Assembly: GCF_001493375.1 (NCBI RefSeq)
Contig: NZ_LN929894.1
Span: forward strand, 424,513 to 488,512
Direction: 5' to 3'
From: Streptomyces specialis
GTDB taxonomy: Bacteria; Actinomycetota; Actinomycetes; Streptomycetales; Streptomycetaceae
DNA: 64,000 nt
Positions within the stretch are counted from its first letter, which is position 1; every line of letters starts with the position of its first letter. The notes beneath the pieces were generated by a model that was not told the DNA's origin, made no database searches, and saw nothing but the letters and a program-made list of their open reading frames with translations. This document shows, in pieces, positions 16,493 through 25,354 of this stretch. A program made the position numbers and the translations under genes.

Positions 16493-17781
16493 TGCCCGCC
16501 TCCCTCCCGCGGTGGCCGATGTACGCGCTGTTCGTCGCGTTCCCGCTCTGGTGGACCCTCGGCCTCGGCGACATGATCTGGCCGCTGGTCGCCCTCCCCA
16601 TGACGGTGCTGCTGCTGCGCCGGCGCCGGTTGCGCGCCCCCAGGGGCTTCGGGCTGTGGCTGCTGTTCCTGGTCTGGATGTTCGCCTCGGCCGTCCAGAT
16701 CGACACCGGCGGCCGGATGATCGGCTTCGTCTACCGCGCGCTGATCTACCTCGCCGCCACCGTCATCTTCCTGTACGTCTACAACGGCACCGAACGCGAC
16801 CTGCCCGCGCGCCGCGTCGCCCTCGTCCTCACCGCCTACTGGGCCGCCGTCGTCGCCGGCGGCTACCTCGGCGTGCTGTCCCCCCACGGCTCGCTCCACA
16901 CGCCCATGGCGGCCCTCGTGCCGGAGGGCCTCCAGAGCAACGAACTGGTCGCCCACATGGTCAACCCCCGCTTCACCCAGGGAGATCCGGACGGCTTCTG
17001 GCAGAACGAACCGCGCCCGTCCGCCCCGTTCGCCTACACCAACGGCTGGGGACACAACTACGCCGAGCTGATCCCGTTCGTGCTCGTCGCCCTCGCCCAC
17101 CTGCGGCGCGGCCCGTTGTTCCGGCTCGTCCTGGTGCTGCTGCCGCTCTCCCTCGTCCCGGCCTATCTCACCGTCAACCGCGGCATGTTCCTGGCCCTCG
17201 GCCTCGGTCTGGGCTACGCCGCGCTCCGCATGGCGGCGCGCGGCAACGCCAAGGGCCTGCTCGGGCTCGGCGCTCTCCTCGTCGCCGCGCTCGGCGTCAA
17301 CACCGCCATCGGCGTGCAGGACCGCGTCGCCGACCGCGTCTCCAACAGCGACACCAACGAGACCCGGCTCGCCGTCTACCAGGAGGCGTACGAACGCACC
17401 CTGGAATCCCCGCTGTTCGGATACGGCGCGCCCCGCCCGTCACTGCTCGGCGAGGCCGTCCCCTCGGTGGGCACCCAGGGGCAGTTCTGGAACGTGCTCT
17501 TCTCGCACGGATTCGTCGGCGCCGCCCTGTTCCTCGGCTGGTTCGGGTGGCTGTGCTGGCGCACCCGGCGCGCCCCCACCGGCACCGCGCTGTGGACCCA
17601 TGTCGTCGTCGTGATGACGACGGTGATGATCTTCTACTACGGCCTGATGGACTCCGGCCTGGTCATCGTGATGATCGCCGGCGCGCTCGCCCTCCGCGAG
17701 GCCGAACGCCATCCACCCGTCCGGCCCAGAGCCGCGCCGCTGCTCGCCACCGCGAAGGAGCCCGCCCCGGCTCCCGCCTGA
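16492..17781 (+). CDS. O-antigen ligase/polymerase-like (Wzy) membrane protein
   Basis: A 429-residue polytopic protein with about 10-12 hydrophobic segments. A long extracytoplasmic loop (PHGSLHTPMAALVPEGLQSNELV to NGWGHNYAELIPF) precedes a Wzy_C-like region, and ETRLAVYQEAYERTLESPLFGYGAPRPS is the conserved motif of this superfamily. It would polymerise flipped repeat units. It is translationally coupled to the GT2 gene. Wzy proteins diverge strongly in sequence, so the assignment as polymerase rather than ligase comes from context: a flippase, a Wzz-like protein and no core lipid. Confidence 0.87.
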   Translation: MPASLPRWPMYALFVAFPLWWTLGLGDMIWPLVALPMTVLLLRRRRLRAPRGFGLWLLFLVWMFASAVQIDTGGRMIGFVYRALIYLAATVIFLYVYNGTERDLPARRVALVLTAYWAAVVAGGYLGVLSPHGSLHTPMAALVPEGLQSNELVAHMVNPRFTQGDPDGFWQNEPRPSAPFAYTNGWGHNYAELIPFVLVALAHLRRGPLFRLVLVLLPLSLVPAYLTVNRGMFLALGLGLGYAALRMAARGNAKGLLGLGALLVAALGVNTAIGVQDRVADRVSNSDTNETRLAVYQEAYERTLESPLFGYGAPRPSLLGEAVPSVGTQGQFWNVLFSHGFVGAALFLGWFGWLCWRTRRAPTGTALWTHVVVVMTTVMIFYYGLMDSGLVIVMIAGALALREAERHPPVRPRAAPLLATAKEPAPAPA

Positions 17782-17813
17782 AACCCCCACGACCCGTAAG
17801 GACATCCCCGGTC

Positions 17814-18863
17814 ATGAGCCAACCCGTGCCCGCGCGCCGGACGGCGCGCCGCCGCCGATGGCGTGCCCTGGCCACCGCCGCGCTCGGCCTCCTCACCCTC
17901 AGCGCCTCCACCCTCCCCGCACCGGCCGCCGAACCCGCCGCCGCCTGCCCGCTCGACGAGAACCTCGTCCCCGAATGCGGCCTGCTGTGGGGGATCTACA
18001 CCACCGCGGCCGAACGCGGCGACGACCTTCAGGCCACGATCACCAGCATCGAGTCCGACATCGGCCGCACCTTCGACATCGTCCACCGCTACCACGACTT
18101 CTCCGGCACCGGCGCCTCCGGCGTCTTCCCCGACGAGCAGGAACAACGGCTCGCCGCCGACGGCGACCGCCTCCTTCTCCTCAACTGGACGACCCGCGTC
18201 CACGGTGAGGACGAACGCGCCCGGTGGAGCGACGTCGCCGACGGCGCCTACGACGACGAGATCGTCCGGCCCGCCGCCCAGCGGCTCAAGGAGTGGGACC
18301 AGCCCGTCTTCCTGGCCTTCGACCACGAGGCCGAGGGCAAGCGCGACGCGGACCAGGGCGACGGTGCCGACTACGTGCGCGCCTGGCGCCACATCCACGA
18401 CGTCTTCGAGGAGGAGGGCGTCGACAACGTCACCTGGGTGTGGGTCTCCGTCGGCTGGCTCGGCCACGAGGACGTCATCGAGGAGTTCTACCCCGGCGAC
18501 GCCTACGTCGACTGGATCGGCTACGACCCCTTCAACTACTACGACTGCCGGGACAACGACTGGCGCACCCCCGGCGAGACCATCGGCCCCTGGTACGAGT
18601 GGCTGATGGACAACGGCTTCTCCGACAAGCCGGTCATGCTCGCCGAGTACGGCACCGTCGCCGACCCGGAGAACGACCAGGCGCAGGCCCAGTGGTACCG
18701 CAACCTCGTGCCCGCGCTCACCAAGTACCCCAACATCAGGGCCGTCAGCGTCTTCGACACCTTCAAGGTCTGCGACACCCGCGTGTCCCACAAGCCCGGC
18801 GTCCTCGACGCCTGGGGCGACGCCGGGCGCGACCCGTACATCCTGCCTCTTATACCCATCTGA
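17814..18863 (+). CDS. Secreted GH26-like glycoside hydrolase (3' end truncated by adapter)
   Basis: The readable part is about 345 residues. An Arg-rich n-region and hydrophobic segment end at APAAEPAAA, a classical signal peptide. The mature domain resembles GH26 (beta-mannanase-like) enzymes: VFLAFDHEAEG gives the acid/base Glu, WVWVSVGWLG and WIGYDPFNYY line the barrel, and PVMLAEYGT supplies the nucleophile Glu. The final residues ILPLIPI derive from adapter starting at 18843, so the C-terminus is missing or misassembled. It sits between polymerase and initiating transferase and may trim or release the polymer. Confidence 0.82.
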   Translation: MSQPVPARRTARRRRWRALATAALGLLTLSASTLPAPAAEPAAACPLDENLVPECGLLWGIYTTAAERGDDLQATITSIESDIGRTFDIVHRYHDFSGTGASGVFPDEQEQRLAADGDRLLLLNWTTRVHGEDERARWSDVADGAYDDEIVRPAAQRLKEWDQPVFLAFDHEAEGKRDADQGDGADYVRAWRHIHDVFEEEGVDNVTWVWVSVGWLGHEDVIEEFYPGDAYVDWIGYDPFNYYDCRDNDWRTPGETIGPWYEWLMDNGFSDKPVMLAEYGTVADPENDQAQAQWYRNLVPALTKYPNIRAVSVFDTFKVCDTRVSHKPGVLDAWGDAGRDPYILPLIPI

Positions 18864-18998
18864 CGCTGCCGCCCACGCGACTAATGTTCAACCTACATGT
18901 AACGCATTCTCTAGAGTAACCCTAACTCATTACGCAGCGCCCACCTACGTCAACCCGCTCCTCCGCGCCGACAGCGTCCTATGTGTATACGCACCCCC
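18843..18998. other. Nextera adapter-derived assembly artefact (site B)
   Basis: 18843-18871 reads CTGcCTCTTATACcCATCT followed by GACGCTGCCG, the mosaic end plus read-1-side extension. About 110 bp of low-complexity, lower-GC sequence follows. Near 18969-18998 a degraded reverse copy (CAGCGTC, then ATGTGTATAc) leads into a C-rich stretch. It truncates the GH26-like gene and abuts the ribosome-binding site of the next gene. Confidence 0.9.
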
Positions 18999-19045
18999 AC
19001 CCGCTCCACCCTCCGCCCACAAGGAGAGTCCGTCATGAAGTCCCC

Positions 19046-20665
19046 ATGCCCGTACGCCCGTTCCTGTCAGCGCCCCGTCCGGGTACCGCGGTCGCGCCGC
19101 CGCCCGGCCGGGGCCCGTTCCACGGCGACAGTGCACATATGATGTCCCGCGGCCCACGACAGGGCGCCCTGCCCCTGCCCGTTCTCCCGATCCCGGCCGG
19201 GCGGCCCGGCCCGTCGCGCGCCGGCGTCGCGCGGGGGAGGGGCGCCGCCAGGACGCAGCGCTGGAAGCGCCGTTACACCGTGCTCCTCCTCGGCGCCGAC
19301 GCGGGCGTCGCCGTCATCGCCGGAGCGGCGGCCTCTGCGGCCCGGTTCGGCGGCTTCGGCAGCGGAATCGGCACCGGCTACCTCCTGTTCAGTGTCACCG
19401 TCTTCCCCCTCGCGTGGATCGTCGCGCTCGCGCTGAGCCGCGCCTACGACCACCGTTTCCTGTTCATCGGACCCGACGAGTACCAGCGCACGCTGATCGC
19501 GGGCGTCGCGCTCACCGCCGCCGTCGCCGTCGTCTCCTACGCCGCCAAGCTGGAGATCGCCCGCGGCTACGTCGCCCTGGCGCTGCCGGGCGCCCTCCTG
19601 CTCGACCTGCTGTGCCGCTTCGCCGCCCGCAAGTGGGTCCACCGGCACCGGGCGGAGTCGTCCCGCTTCATGCAACGGGTCGTCGCCGTCGGCTACGAGC
19701 AGTCGATCGCCGTGCTCGCCACGGAACTTCACCGCCACCGCTACCACGGCATGCGCGTCGTCGGAGCCTGCCTGCCCCCGCACCGGCCCTACCGGCGGCG
19801 GATCGGGGACTGCGACATCCCGGTCCTCGGAAGGTTCGCCGACATCGCCGAGGCGGTGGAACGCGCCAACGCCGACACCGTGGCCGTGCTGTCCTGCCCG
19901 GAGTTGCAGGGCCACGAACTGCGGCGCCTCGCCTGGGAACTGGAGGAGAGCGAGGTCGATCTGCTGGTCGCGCCCGCGCTGATCGACGTCGCCGGACCGC
20001 GCACCACGATCCGCCCGGTGGACGGCCTTCCGCTGGTCCACGTCGACCGCCCGTCGCTGTCCGGCGGGCGCCGGGCGGCCAAGGAGCTGATCGACCGCGC
20101 CGGCGCCGCGCTCGCGCTCGTCGTCCTCGCGCCGCTGCTGCTCGTCATCGGCGCCGCGATCCGCCTCACCAGCCCGGGGCCCGCGCTCTTCCGGCAGACC
20201 CGGGTCGGGAAGGACGGGGTGCCGTTCCGGCTGCTGAAGTTCCGCACCATGTACGTCGAGGCGGAGGCGCGCGTCGCGGAACTGCGGGCGGCCAACGGCC
20301 ACGACGGCGTGCTGTTCAAGCTCCGTGACGACCCGCGCGTCACCCCGCTGGGCAGAACGCTGCGCCGCTACTCCCTGGACGAACTCCCGCAGTTGGTCAA
20401 CGTCCTGGCCGGCCGCATGTCCCTGGTCGGCCCCCGCCCGCCCCTGCCCGACGAAGTCGCGCGGTATCCCAGCGACATGTACCGCCGCCTGGTGGTGAAA
20501 CCGGGCATGACGGGCCTGTGGCAGGTCAGCGGCCGGTCCGACCTGTCCTGGGACGAGTCCGTCCGCATCGACCTGCGCTACGTCGAGAACTGGTCCCTCG
20601 CCCTGGACGCCATGATCCTGTGGCGCACCGTGTTCGCGGTCCTGCGCTCCCGGGGCGCGTACTAG
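19046..20665 (+). CDS. Polyprenyl-phosphate glycosyl-1-phosphate transferase (WbaP/CpsE-like)
   Basis: A 539-residue initiating transferase. Four or five N-terminal transmembrane helices (about 75-180), a CoA-binding-like central region, then the bacterial sugar transferase domain from about 345 to the end: SPGPALFRQTRVGKDG, LKFRTMY, RRYSLDELPQLVNVLAGRMSLVGPRPPLPDEV and KPGMTGLWQVSGRS. It attaches the first sugar-phosphate to undecaprenyl phosphate. AAGGAGAG (19020-19027) is ideally spaced for ATG 19035, which is out of frame by one base, so a sequencing indel beside artefact B is likely and the true N-terminus may be MKSP-type. Confidence 0.9.
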   Translation: MPVRPFLSAPRPGTAVAPPPGRGPFHGDSAHMMSRGPRQGALPLPVLPIPAGRPGPSRAGVARGRGAARTQRWKRRYTVLLLGADAGVAVIAGAAASAARFGGFGSGIGTGYLLFSVTVFPLAWIVALALSRAYDHRFLFIGPDEYQRTLIAGVALTAAVAVVSYAAKLEIARGYVALALPGALLLDLLCRFAARKWVHRHRAESSRFMQRVVAVGYEQSIAVLATELHRHRYHGMRVVGACLPPHRPYRRRIGDCDIPVLGRFADIAEAVERANADTVAVLSCPELQGHELRRLAWELEESEVDLLVAPALIDVAGPRTTIRPVDGLPLVHVDRPSLSGGRRAAKELIDRAGAALALVVLAPLLLVIGAAIRLTSPGPALFRQTRVGKDGVPFRLLKFRTMYVEAEARVAELRAANGHDGVLFKLRDDPRVTPLGRTLRRYSLDELPQLVNVLAGRMSLVGPRPPLPDEVARYPSDMYRRLVVKPGMTGLWQVSGRSDLSWDESVRIDLRYVENWSLALDAMILWRTVFAVLRSRGAY

Positions 20666-20719
20666 CCGGACTCCGCTCCGCCGCCGCCCGATTCCCGCGC
20701 GGCGGCGGCGCGGAGCCGG
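20666..20719. terminator. Convergent terminator hairpin
   Basis: A GC-rich imperfect inverted repeat (arms around 20675-20689 and 20699-20715, GCTCCG-CCGCCGCC against its complement with one bulge) separates the convergent transferase and sulfotransferase genes. Confidence 0.65.
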
Positions 20720-20723
20720 GGCG

Positions 20724-21569
20724 TCAGGAGGCGGGTCGCGGAAGGAGGCCCGCCGGGGGAACGCGGTCGATGTCCCGCAGGCTGTAGCCGTAGGCGTTGG
20801 CCCGGTCCTCGAAACGCTCGCACAGCCGGCGGAACCGGCGGCGGCCGAACGGGTCGGTGGCCTCGGCCAGTTCGAGCCAGCGCTCCCGGTAGCCGCCGCT
20901 GCGGTCCCGCACCGCGCCCGCCGGGATCGGGCCCGACAGGCCCAGGAACTCCCGCACGCCGTCCAGCGTCCGCTCCGGACTGGTCACCAGGCTCTCGTAG
21001 GTGAGCAGATGCAGGTGCTCCACGCGCGCCGCGTCCTGCCGCAGCAGATCGTGCGCCCGGAACCAGTTCTCGAAGAGCGTGGAAAGGCGGGTGCGCGGCG
21101 CCCACTTCTTCGTCGACAGTGTCACGATCGCCGGGTGCCGCATGATGACGATGAAACGCGCCTCGGGGAAAAGCTTCTGGAGGAACCGCGTCATGACGAG
21201 ATTCGCGGGAGATTTCTCCACCAGGAATTCACGGTCCATGTCCCAGTAGCGGCTCCAATCGGCGATCAGCCGCTCCCGGTTGGCGGGATCGGCCAGGGGT
21301 GAATTCTCCGTGATGTGGGCCGCCGGCGAAAGGGCGAACCGGCCGGGCCCCGAGCGCGTCCGGGCCGCCGCCGTCGGGTAGACCGACTGGAGGTACTGGC
21401 CCTCGTCCTCCATGGCGCCCGTGTCGTGGAAGCCGCTGACCTGCGGATGCCCGGCCAGCGTACGGGCCAGCGGCGTGGTCCCGCTGCGGTGCAGGCCCCC
21501 TATGAACACGAACCGCTGCCCGGGGCGCGGCACTTGTCCTGACGCCGTGTCTGTCATGGGATCGGTCAC
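20724..21569 (-). CDS. Sulfotransferase (third of three)
   Basis: A 281-residue PAPS-dependent sulfotransferase. The 5'-phosphosulfate loop is GGLHRSGTTPLARTL (residues about 24-38), the acceptor-side block is EFLVEKSPANLVMTRFLQKLFPEARFI, and the 3'-phosphate site is IVIMRHPAIVTLSTKKW. The C-terminus LCERFEDRANAYGYSL is typical of glycan sulfotransferases. It has its own upstream region and is separated from ectD by a strong terminator. It lies convergent to the initiating transferase at the right edge of the polysaccharide locus. Confidence 0.88.
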   Translation of the reverse strand: MTDPMTDTASGQVPRPGQRFVFIGGLHRSGTTPLARTLAGHPQVSGFHDTGAMEDEGQYLQSVYPTAAARTRSGPGRFALSPAAHITENSPLADPANRERLIADWSRYWDMDREFLVEKSPANLVMTRFLQKLFPEARFIVIMRHPAIVTLSTKKWAPRTRLSTLFENWFRAHDLLRQDAARVEHLHLLTYESLVTSPERTLDGVREFLGLSGPIPAGAVRDRSGGYRERWLELAEATDPFGRRRFRRLCERFEDRANAYGYSLRDIDRVPPAGLLPRPAS

Positions 21570-21621
21570 TGCGCAGTCCTTCGCGAGTCGTTGTCGTCCT
21601 CCGCCTCACCGCCGATTCTGT

Positions 21622-21672
21622 CGCACGCGCCGCGACGGCCGGGGTCCGGCCCCGGCCGTCGCGGCGCGTGCG
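21622..21672. terminator. 23-bp perfect stem terminator downstream of ectD
   Basis: Arms 21622-21644 and 21650-21672 are perfectly complementary over 23 bp with a 5-nt loop (TCCGG). It lies directly after the ectD stop (minus strand) and before the sulfotransferase, insulating the two units. Confidence 0.88.
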
Positions 21673-21680
21673 TTCCCGGC

Positions 21681-22580
21681 TCAGCGGACGGGCGTGAAGT
21701 CCCGCGCGCCGATGAATTCAGGACGGCGTACGGGCGCGGCGAACGGCTCGACCGCCGCGTTCTCCACGCTGTTGAAGACGATGAAGACATTGCTGCGCGG
21801 ATAGGGCGTGATGTTGTCGCCGGAACCGTGCATGCAATTGCAGTCGAACCACGTCGCCGAACCGGCCCGGCCCGTGAACAGCCTGATGCCGTGCCGGTCC
21901 GCGAACCCGGTCAGCGCCTCGTCGGACGGCGTGCCGGCCTCCTGCATCTGGAGCGACCTCTTGTAGTTGTCCTTCGGCGTGGCGCCGGCACAGCCCAGGA
22001 ACGTCAGATGCGATCCGGGCATGATCATCAGGCCGCCGTTGGTGTCGAGGTTGTCGGTCAGCGCGATCGACACCGACACCGTCCGCATCCTCGGCAGACC
22101 GTCCTCCGCGTGCCAGGTCTCGAAGTCCGAGTGCCAGTAGAACCCGCTCGCGCCGAACCCGGGCTTCACATTGATCCGGCTCTGGTGCACGTAGACGTCC
22201 GAGCCGAGGATCTGCCGGGCGCGGCCGACGACCCGCGGGTCGCGGACCAGGCCGGCGAACACCTCGCTGAGGCGGTGGACTTCGAAGACGGACCTGATCT
22301 CGCCTGAGGCGGGCTCGACGATGGAGCGTTCGTCACCGCGCACCGCCGGGTCCGCGATCAGCCGGTCCAGCTCCGCCCGGTAGGTCAACACCTCCTCGGC
22401 GGAGAGGAGTCCGTCCACGGCGGCGAACCCGTCCCGTTCGAACGCGGCCAGTTCGCCGGGACCGAACGGGCCCGGCGTCCCCGGCGGGGACCACACCACG
22501 GAATCCTGGCGCGGGGTGGCCACTTCGGTCCGGCCACGGGTCGGGTACAGGTCGGCGGTGCGCTCGGGCGCGGTGGTCAT
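21681..22580 (-). CDS. ectD: Ectoine 5-hydroxylase EctD
   Basis: A 299-residue Fe(II)/2-oxoglutarate dioxygenase converting ectoine to 5-hydroxyectoine. The metal facial triad is visible as H150-x-D152 in FYWHSDFETWH and H251 in CMHGSGDN. The EctD signature HQSRINVKPGFGASGFYWH is intact and PRSNVFIVFNSVEN provides the 2-oxoglutarate-binding Arg. It is the last gene of ectABCD, 36 bp after ectC, and is followed by a strong terminator. The cell should therefore accumulate hydroxyectoine under salt or heat stress. Confidence 0.97.
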   Translation of the reverse strand: MTTAPERTADLYPTRGRTEVATPRQDSVVWSPPGTPGPFGPGELAAFERDGFAAVDGLLSAEEVLTYRAELDRLIADPAVRGDERSIVEPASGEIRSVFEVHRLSEVFAGLVRDPRVVGRARQILGSDVYVHQSRINVKPGFGASGFYWHSDFETWHAEDGLPRMRTVSVSIALTDNLDTNGGLMIMPGSHLTFLGCAGATPKDNYKRSLQMQEAGTPSDEALTGFADRHGIRLFTGRAGSATWFDCNCMHGSGDNITPYPRSNVFIVFNSVENAAVEPFAAPVRRPEFIGARDFTPVR

Positions 22581-22616
22581 GGGGGCAACTCCCTTCCGGT
22601 CGGGGGCTGGAGACGC

Positions 22617-23012
22617 TCAGCTCTCGGTCAGCAGCGGGTAGACACCGTTCTCGTCGTGGTCCTCGCGGCCGGTGACCGGCGGGTTGAACACGCACAGCGC
22701 GCGGAAGTCGGTCCTCGGGCGCAGCGTGTGGCGCTCGTGGCCGTCCAGCAGGTACATCGTGCCGGGCGCGATCCAGTGCTTCTCGCCGGTCTCCTCGTTG
22801 GTCAGCTCCGCCTCGCCCTCGACGCAGAAGACGGCCTCGACGTGGTGCGCGTACCACATGGAGGTCTCCGTGCCCGCGTAGAGCACGGTCTCGTGGAACG
22901 AGAAGCCGACCTTCTCCTGGGCGAGGACGAGGCGCTTGCTGCGCCATGTGCCGGACGCCGCCTCGACGTCCCGGTCGGTGCCCTCGATGTCGGCGATGGA
23001 TCGGACGATCAC
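22617..23012 (-). CDS. ectC: L-ectoine synthase EctC
   Basis: A 131-residue cupin that cyclises N-gamma-acetyl-diaminobutyrate to ectoine. [23 protein letters not shown] is the conserved start. [22 protein letters not shown] carries the metal-binding cupin residues and [19 protein letters not shown] is the second cupin motif. Length is standard. It lies between ectB (69 bp) and ectD (36 bp) in one operon. Confidence 0.98.
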   Translation of the reverse strand: MIVRSIADIEGTDRDVEAASGTWRSKRLVLAQEKVGFSFHETVLYAGTETSMWYAHHVEAVFCVEGEAELTNEETGEKHWIAPGTMYLLDGHERHTLRPRTDFRALCVFNPPVTGREDHDENGVYPLLTES

Positions 23013-23081
23013 AGGTGCTCACTCCTTTTCTCTTCGTCGCTGTCGGCCCCGGCGCCGGGCGCGGTCACCGGCGGGGCCGTC

Positions 23082-24353
23082 TCACGCGGTGTCGCGCACG
23101 GCCCTGGCCAGCACGCGCAGGCCCTCGTCCAGCTCCTCCGGGGCGATGGTCAGCGGCGGGATCAGCTTGACGACCTCGCCGCGCGGCCCCGACGTCTCCA
23201 GCAGCAGCCCCAGCTCGAACGCCCGCGCGCAGACGGCGCCGGCCCGGTCCGCGTCGTCGAACTCCAGGCCCCAGATCAGGCCCCGGCCCCGGTACGACGC
23301 CCCGGCGGACGCCTGCTCGGCGACGATGCCGCGCAGCACGGCCTCCACCTGCTCGCCGCGCCCGATGGTCTGCTTCTCCATCTGTCCGTCGGTCCAGTAG
23401 GCGTCGAGTGCCGCCGTGGCCGTGACGAACGCCGGGTTGTTCCCCCGGAAGGTGCCGTTGTGCTCGCCCGGCTCCCAGATGTCCAACTCGGGCCGGAACA
23501 GCGTCAGTGACATCGGCAGTCCGTAGCCGCTGATGGACTTGGACACCGTGATGATGTCGGGCACGATGCCGGCCTCCTCGAAGGAGAAGAACGGTCCGGT
23601 GCGCCCGCAGCCCATCTGGATGTCGTCGACGATGAGCAGCATGTCGTGACGCCGGCACAGGTCGGCCAGGGCGCGCAGCCACTGCGGGCGGGCGACGTTG
23701 ACCCCGCCCTCGCCCTGCACGGTCTCGACGATGGCGGCGGCGGGCTTGTTGAGCCCGGACCCGGAGTCCTGGAGGAGCCGCTCGAACCATATGAAGTCCG
23801 GTGTGCGGCCGTCGAGATAGTCGTCGAACGGCATCGGGGTGCCGTGCACCAGCGGGATGCCCGCCCCGGCGCGCTTGAAGGCGTTGCCGGTCACGGCGAG
23901 CGAGCCGAGCGACATGCCGTGGAAGGCGTTGGTGAACGAGATGATCGACTCGCGGCCCTTCACCTTGCGGGCCAGCTTCAGCGCGGCCTCCACGGCGTTG
24001 GTGCCGGTCGGGCCCGGGAACATCACCTTGTGGTCCAGGCCGCGCGGGCGCAGCACCACGTCGCGGAAGGACTCCAGGAAGGTGCGTTTCGCCGTGGTCG
24101 ACATGTCCAGGCCGTGGGTGATGCCGTCGCGTTCCAGATAGTCCAGCAGGGCCCGTTTCAGAACCGGGTTGTTGTGCCCGTAGTTGAGCGAGCCGGCGCC
24201 CGCGAAGAAGTCGAGGTAGGGGCGGCCGTCCTCGTCGTAGAGGTAACTGCCGCGCGCGCGGTCGAAGATGACCGGCCAGCCACGGCAGTAGCTGCGCACC
24301 TCCGACTCCAGGGTGGTGAAAACGCTGGGTTCGGGCTGGGTGAGGAGGGTCAC
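23082..24353 (-). CDS. ectB: Diaminobutyrate-2-oxoglutarate transaminase EctB
   Basis: A 423-residue class III PLP aminotransferase forming L-2,4-diaminobutyrate from aspartate semialdehyde and glutamate. FFAGAGSLNYGHNNP, MFPGPTGTNAVEAALKLARK, DDIQMGCGRTGPFFSFE and the PLP-lysine region TVSKSISGYGLPM are all present. GTG 24353 is chosen over an upstream in-frame start (24422) because AGGAG lies 7 nt before it and EctB proteins begin close to this point. It is the second gene of the ectABCD operon. Confidence 0.97.
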   Translation of the reverse strand: MTLLTQPEPSVFTTLESEVRSYCRGWPVIFDRARGSYLYDEDGRPYLDFFAGAGSLNYGHNNPVLKRALLDYLERDGITHGLDMSTTAKRTFLESFRDVVLRPRGLDHKVMFPGPTGTNAVEAALKLARKVKGRESIISFTNAFHGMSLGSLAVTGNAFKRAGAGIPLVHGTPMPFDDYLDGRTPDFIWFERLLQDSGSGLNKPAAAIVETVQGEGGVNVARPQWLRALADLCRRHDMLLIVDDIQMGCGRTGPFFSFEEAGIVPDIITVSKSISGYGLPMSLTLFRPELDIWEPGEHNGTFRGNNPAFVTATAALDAYWTDGQMEKQTIGRGEQVEAVLRGIVAEQASAGASYRGRGLIWGLEFDDADRAGAVCARAFELGLLLETSGPRGEVVKLIPPLTIAPEELDEGLRVLARAVRDTA

Positions 24354-24432
24354 GGCGTTCTCCTGTGTGCTCAGGGGTCGTTCGGTCGGACCGGGCCGGG
24401 CGGGCGTGGGGCGCGGGTCCAAGGGGCCGGTG

Positions 24433-24969
24433 TCAGGGCATGGCCGCGAGCGCCAGCGGCCCGATCCGGTACAGCACTTCGGGCTGGTGCCCGCGCTCGG
24501 GGAAGGCGGCGGCCTCGAAGAGCACTTCGCGCGTCAGGGGCGCGTCGTGCCGTTCGGCGAAGGAGGCGAAGAGGCGGTCGGAGGCGGCGTTGTCCGGCGT
24601 GACCGTGGTCTCCAGCGCGCGGACGCCGAACTGGGTGACGGTCCGGCGGGCGAGGGCGTCCAGCATCGAGGCGGCCAGGCCGCGTCCGCGCCGGTCGTGG
24701 TCGACGGCGACCTGCCAGACCAGCAGCGTGTGCGGGGCGCGGGGGCGGACATACCCGGTGATGAAGCCGACGGGGGCGCCGGCCGTGTCCCTGGCCACGA
24801 CGGAGGTGTGCGCGTAGTCGCGGCACCAGAGCAGGTAGCTGTACGACGAGTTGAGGTCCAGGACGCGGGAGTCCCGGGCGATGCGCCACATGGCGGCCCC
24901 GTCGCCGGGGCGGGGTCTGTCGAGCGTCAGTCCTTCGGGAATTTCCAGCAAATCGTGCGGGGCGGTCAT
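24433..24969 (-). CDS. ectA: Diaminobutyrate acetyltransferase EctA
   Basis: A 178-residue GNAT acetyltransferase making N-gamma-acetyl-diaminobutyrate. LDLNSSYSYLLWCRDYAHTSVVA is the EctA substrate region, and VAVDHDRRGRGLAASMLDAL is the acetyl-CoA-binding R/Q-x-x-G-x-G motif. It heads the ectABCD operon. The upstream 24970-25302 interval should hold its osmotically controlled promoter. Confidence 0.97.
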   Translation of the reverse strand: MTAPHDLLEIPEGLTLDRPRPGDGAAMWRIARDSRVLDLNSSYSYLLWCRDYAHTSVVARDTAGAPVGFITGYVRPRAPHTLLVWQVAVDHDRRGRGLAASMLDALARRTVTQFGVRALETTVTPDNAASDRLFASFAERHDAPLTREVLFEAAAFPERGHQPEVLYRIGPLALAAMP

Positions 24970-25302
24970 GTCGATTCAACCTACCCACCGACGATGCGAA
25001 TCGCACTGGCCTTCGGTCTTAACAAGGCGGGGTCGGGCGTGTTATCGCGCGTGCGCGGGACATCGCCGTCGCGCACCCGATAAATGCCCTGATCTGTCCG
25101 TTAGTTACCGGACAAAGCGGGCATGGATGTGGAGTCCGTCACACAGGGGCAACGCCGTTGTGAGGTTCGGGAAATCTGTGAAGTCTCCGTTTGGTCCTCG
25201 GAAAAGCGGGCAGAAGCGGCCCGTGCGCTGTATCCCGGGAACCCCGGTAAACCGTTGCGGAATTGCGCGGGAAAACGGGGATAACGCGGCTAGTCCCTCC
25301 CG
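24970..25302 (-). promoter_or_regulatory. ect operon upstream region
   Basis: A non-coding gap of about 330 bp between ectA and the terminator of the next minus-strand gene. It is less GC-rich than its surroundings. I see no convincing -10/-35 pair and no EctR-type operator. Short open frames here lack ribosome-binding sites. Confidence 0.4.
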
Positions 25303-25334
25303 GGGCGCGGCCCACCGGTCCGTGGGCCGCGCCC
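25303..25334. terminator. 13-bp stem terminator
   Basis: GGGCGCGGCCCAC (25303-25315) pairs perfectly with GTGGGCCGCGCCC (25322-25334) around CGGTCC, 20 bp after the stop of the Gly/Asp-rich secreted protein gene (minus strand). Confidence 0.87.
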
Positions 25335-25354
25335 GGCGAAGGGACCGGGTGGGA

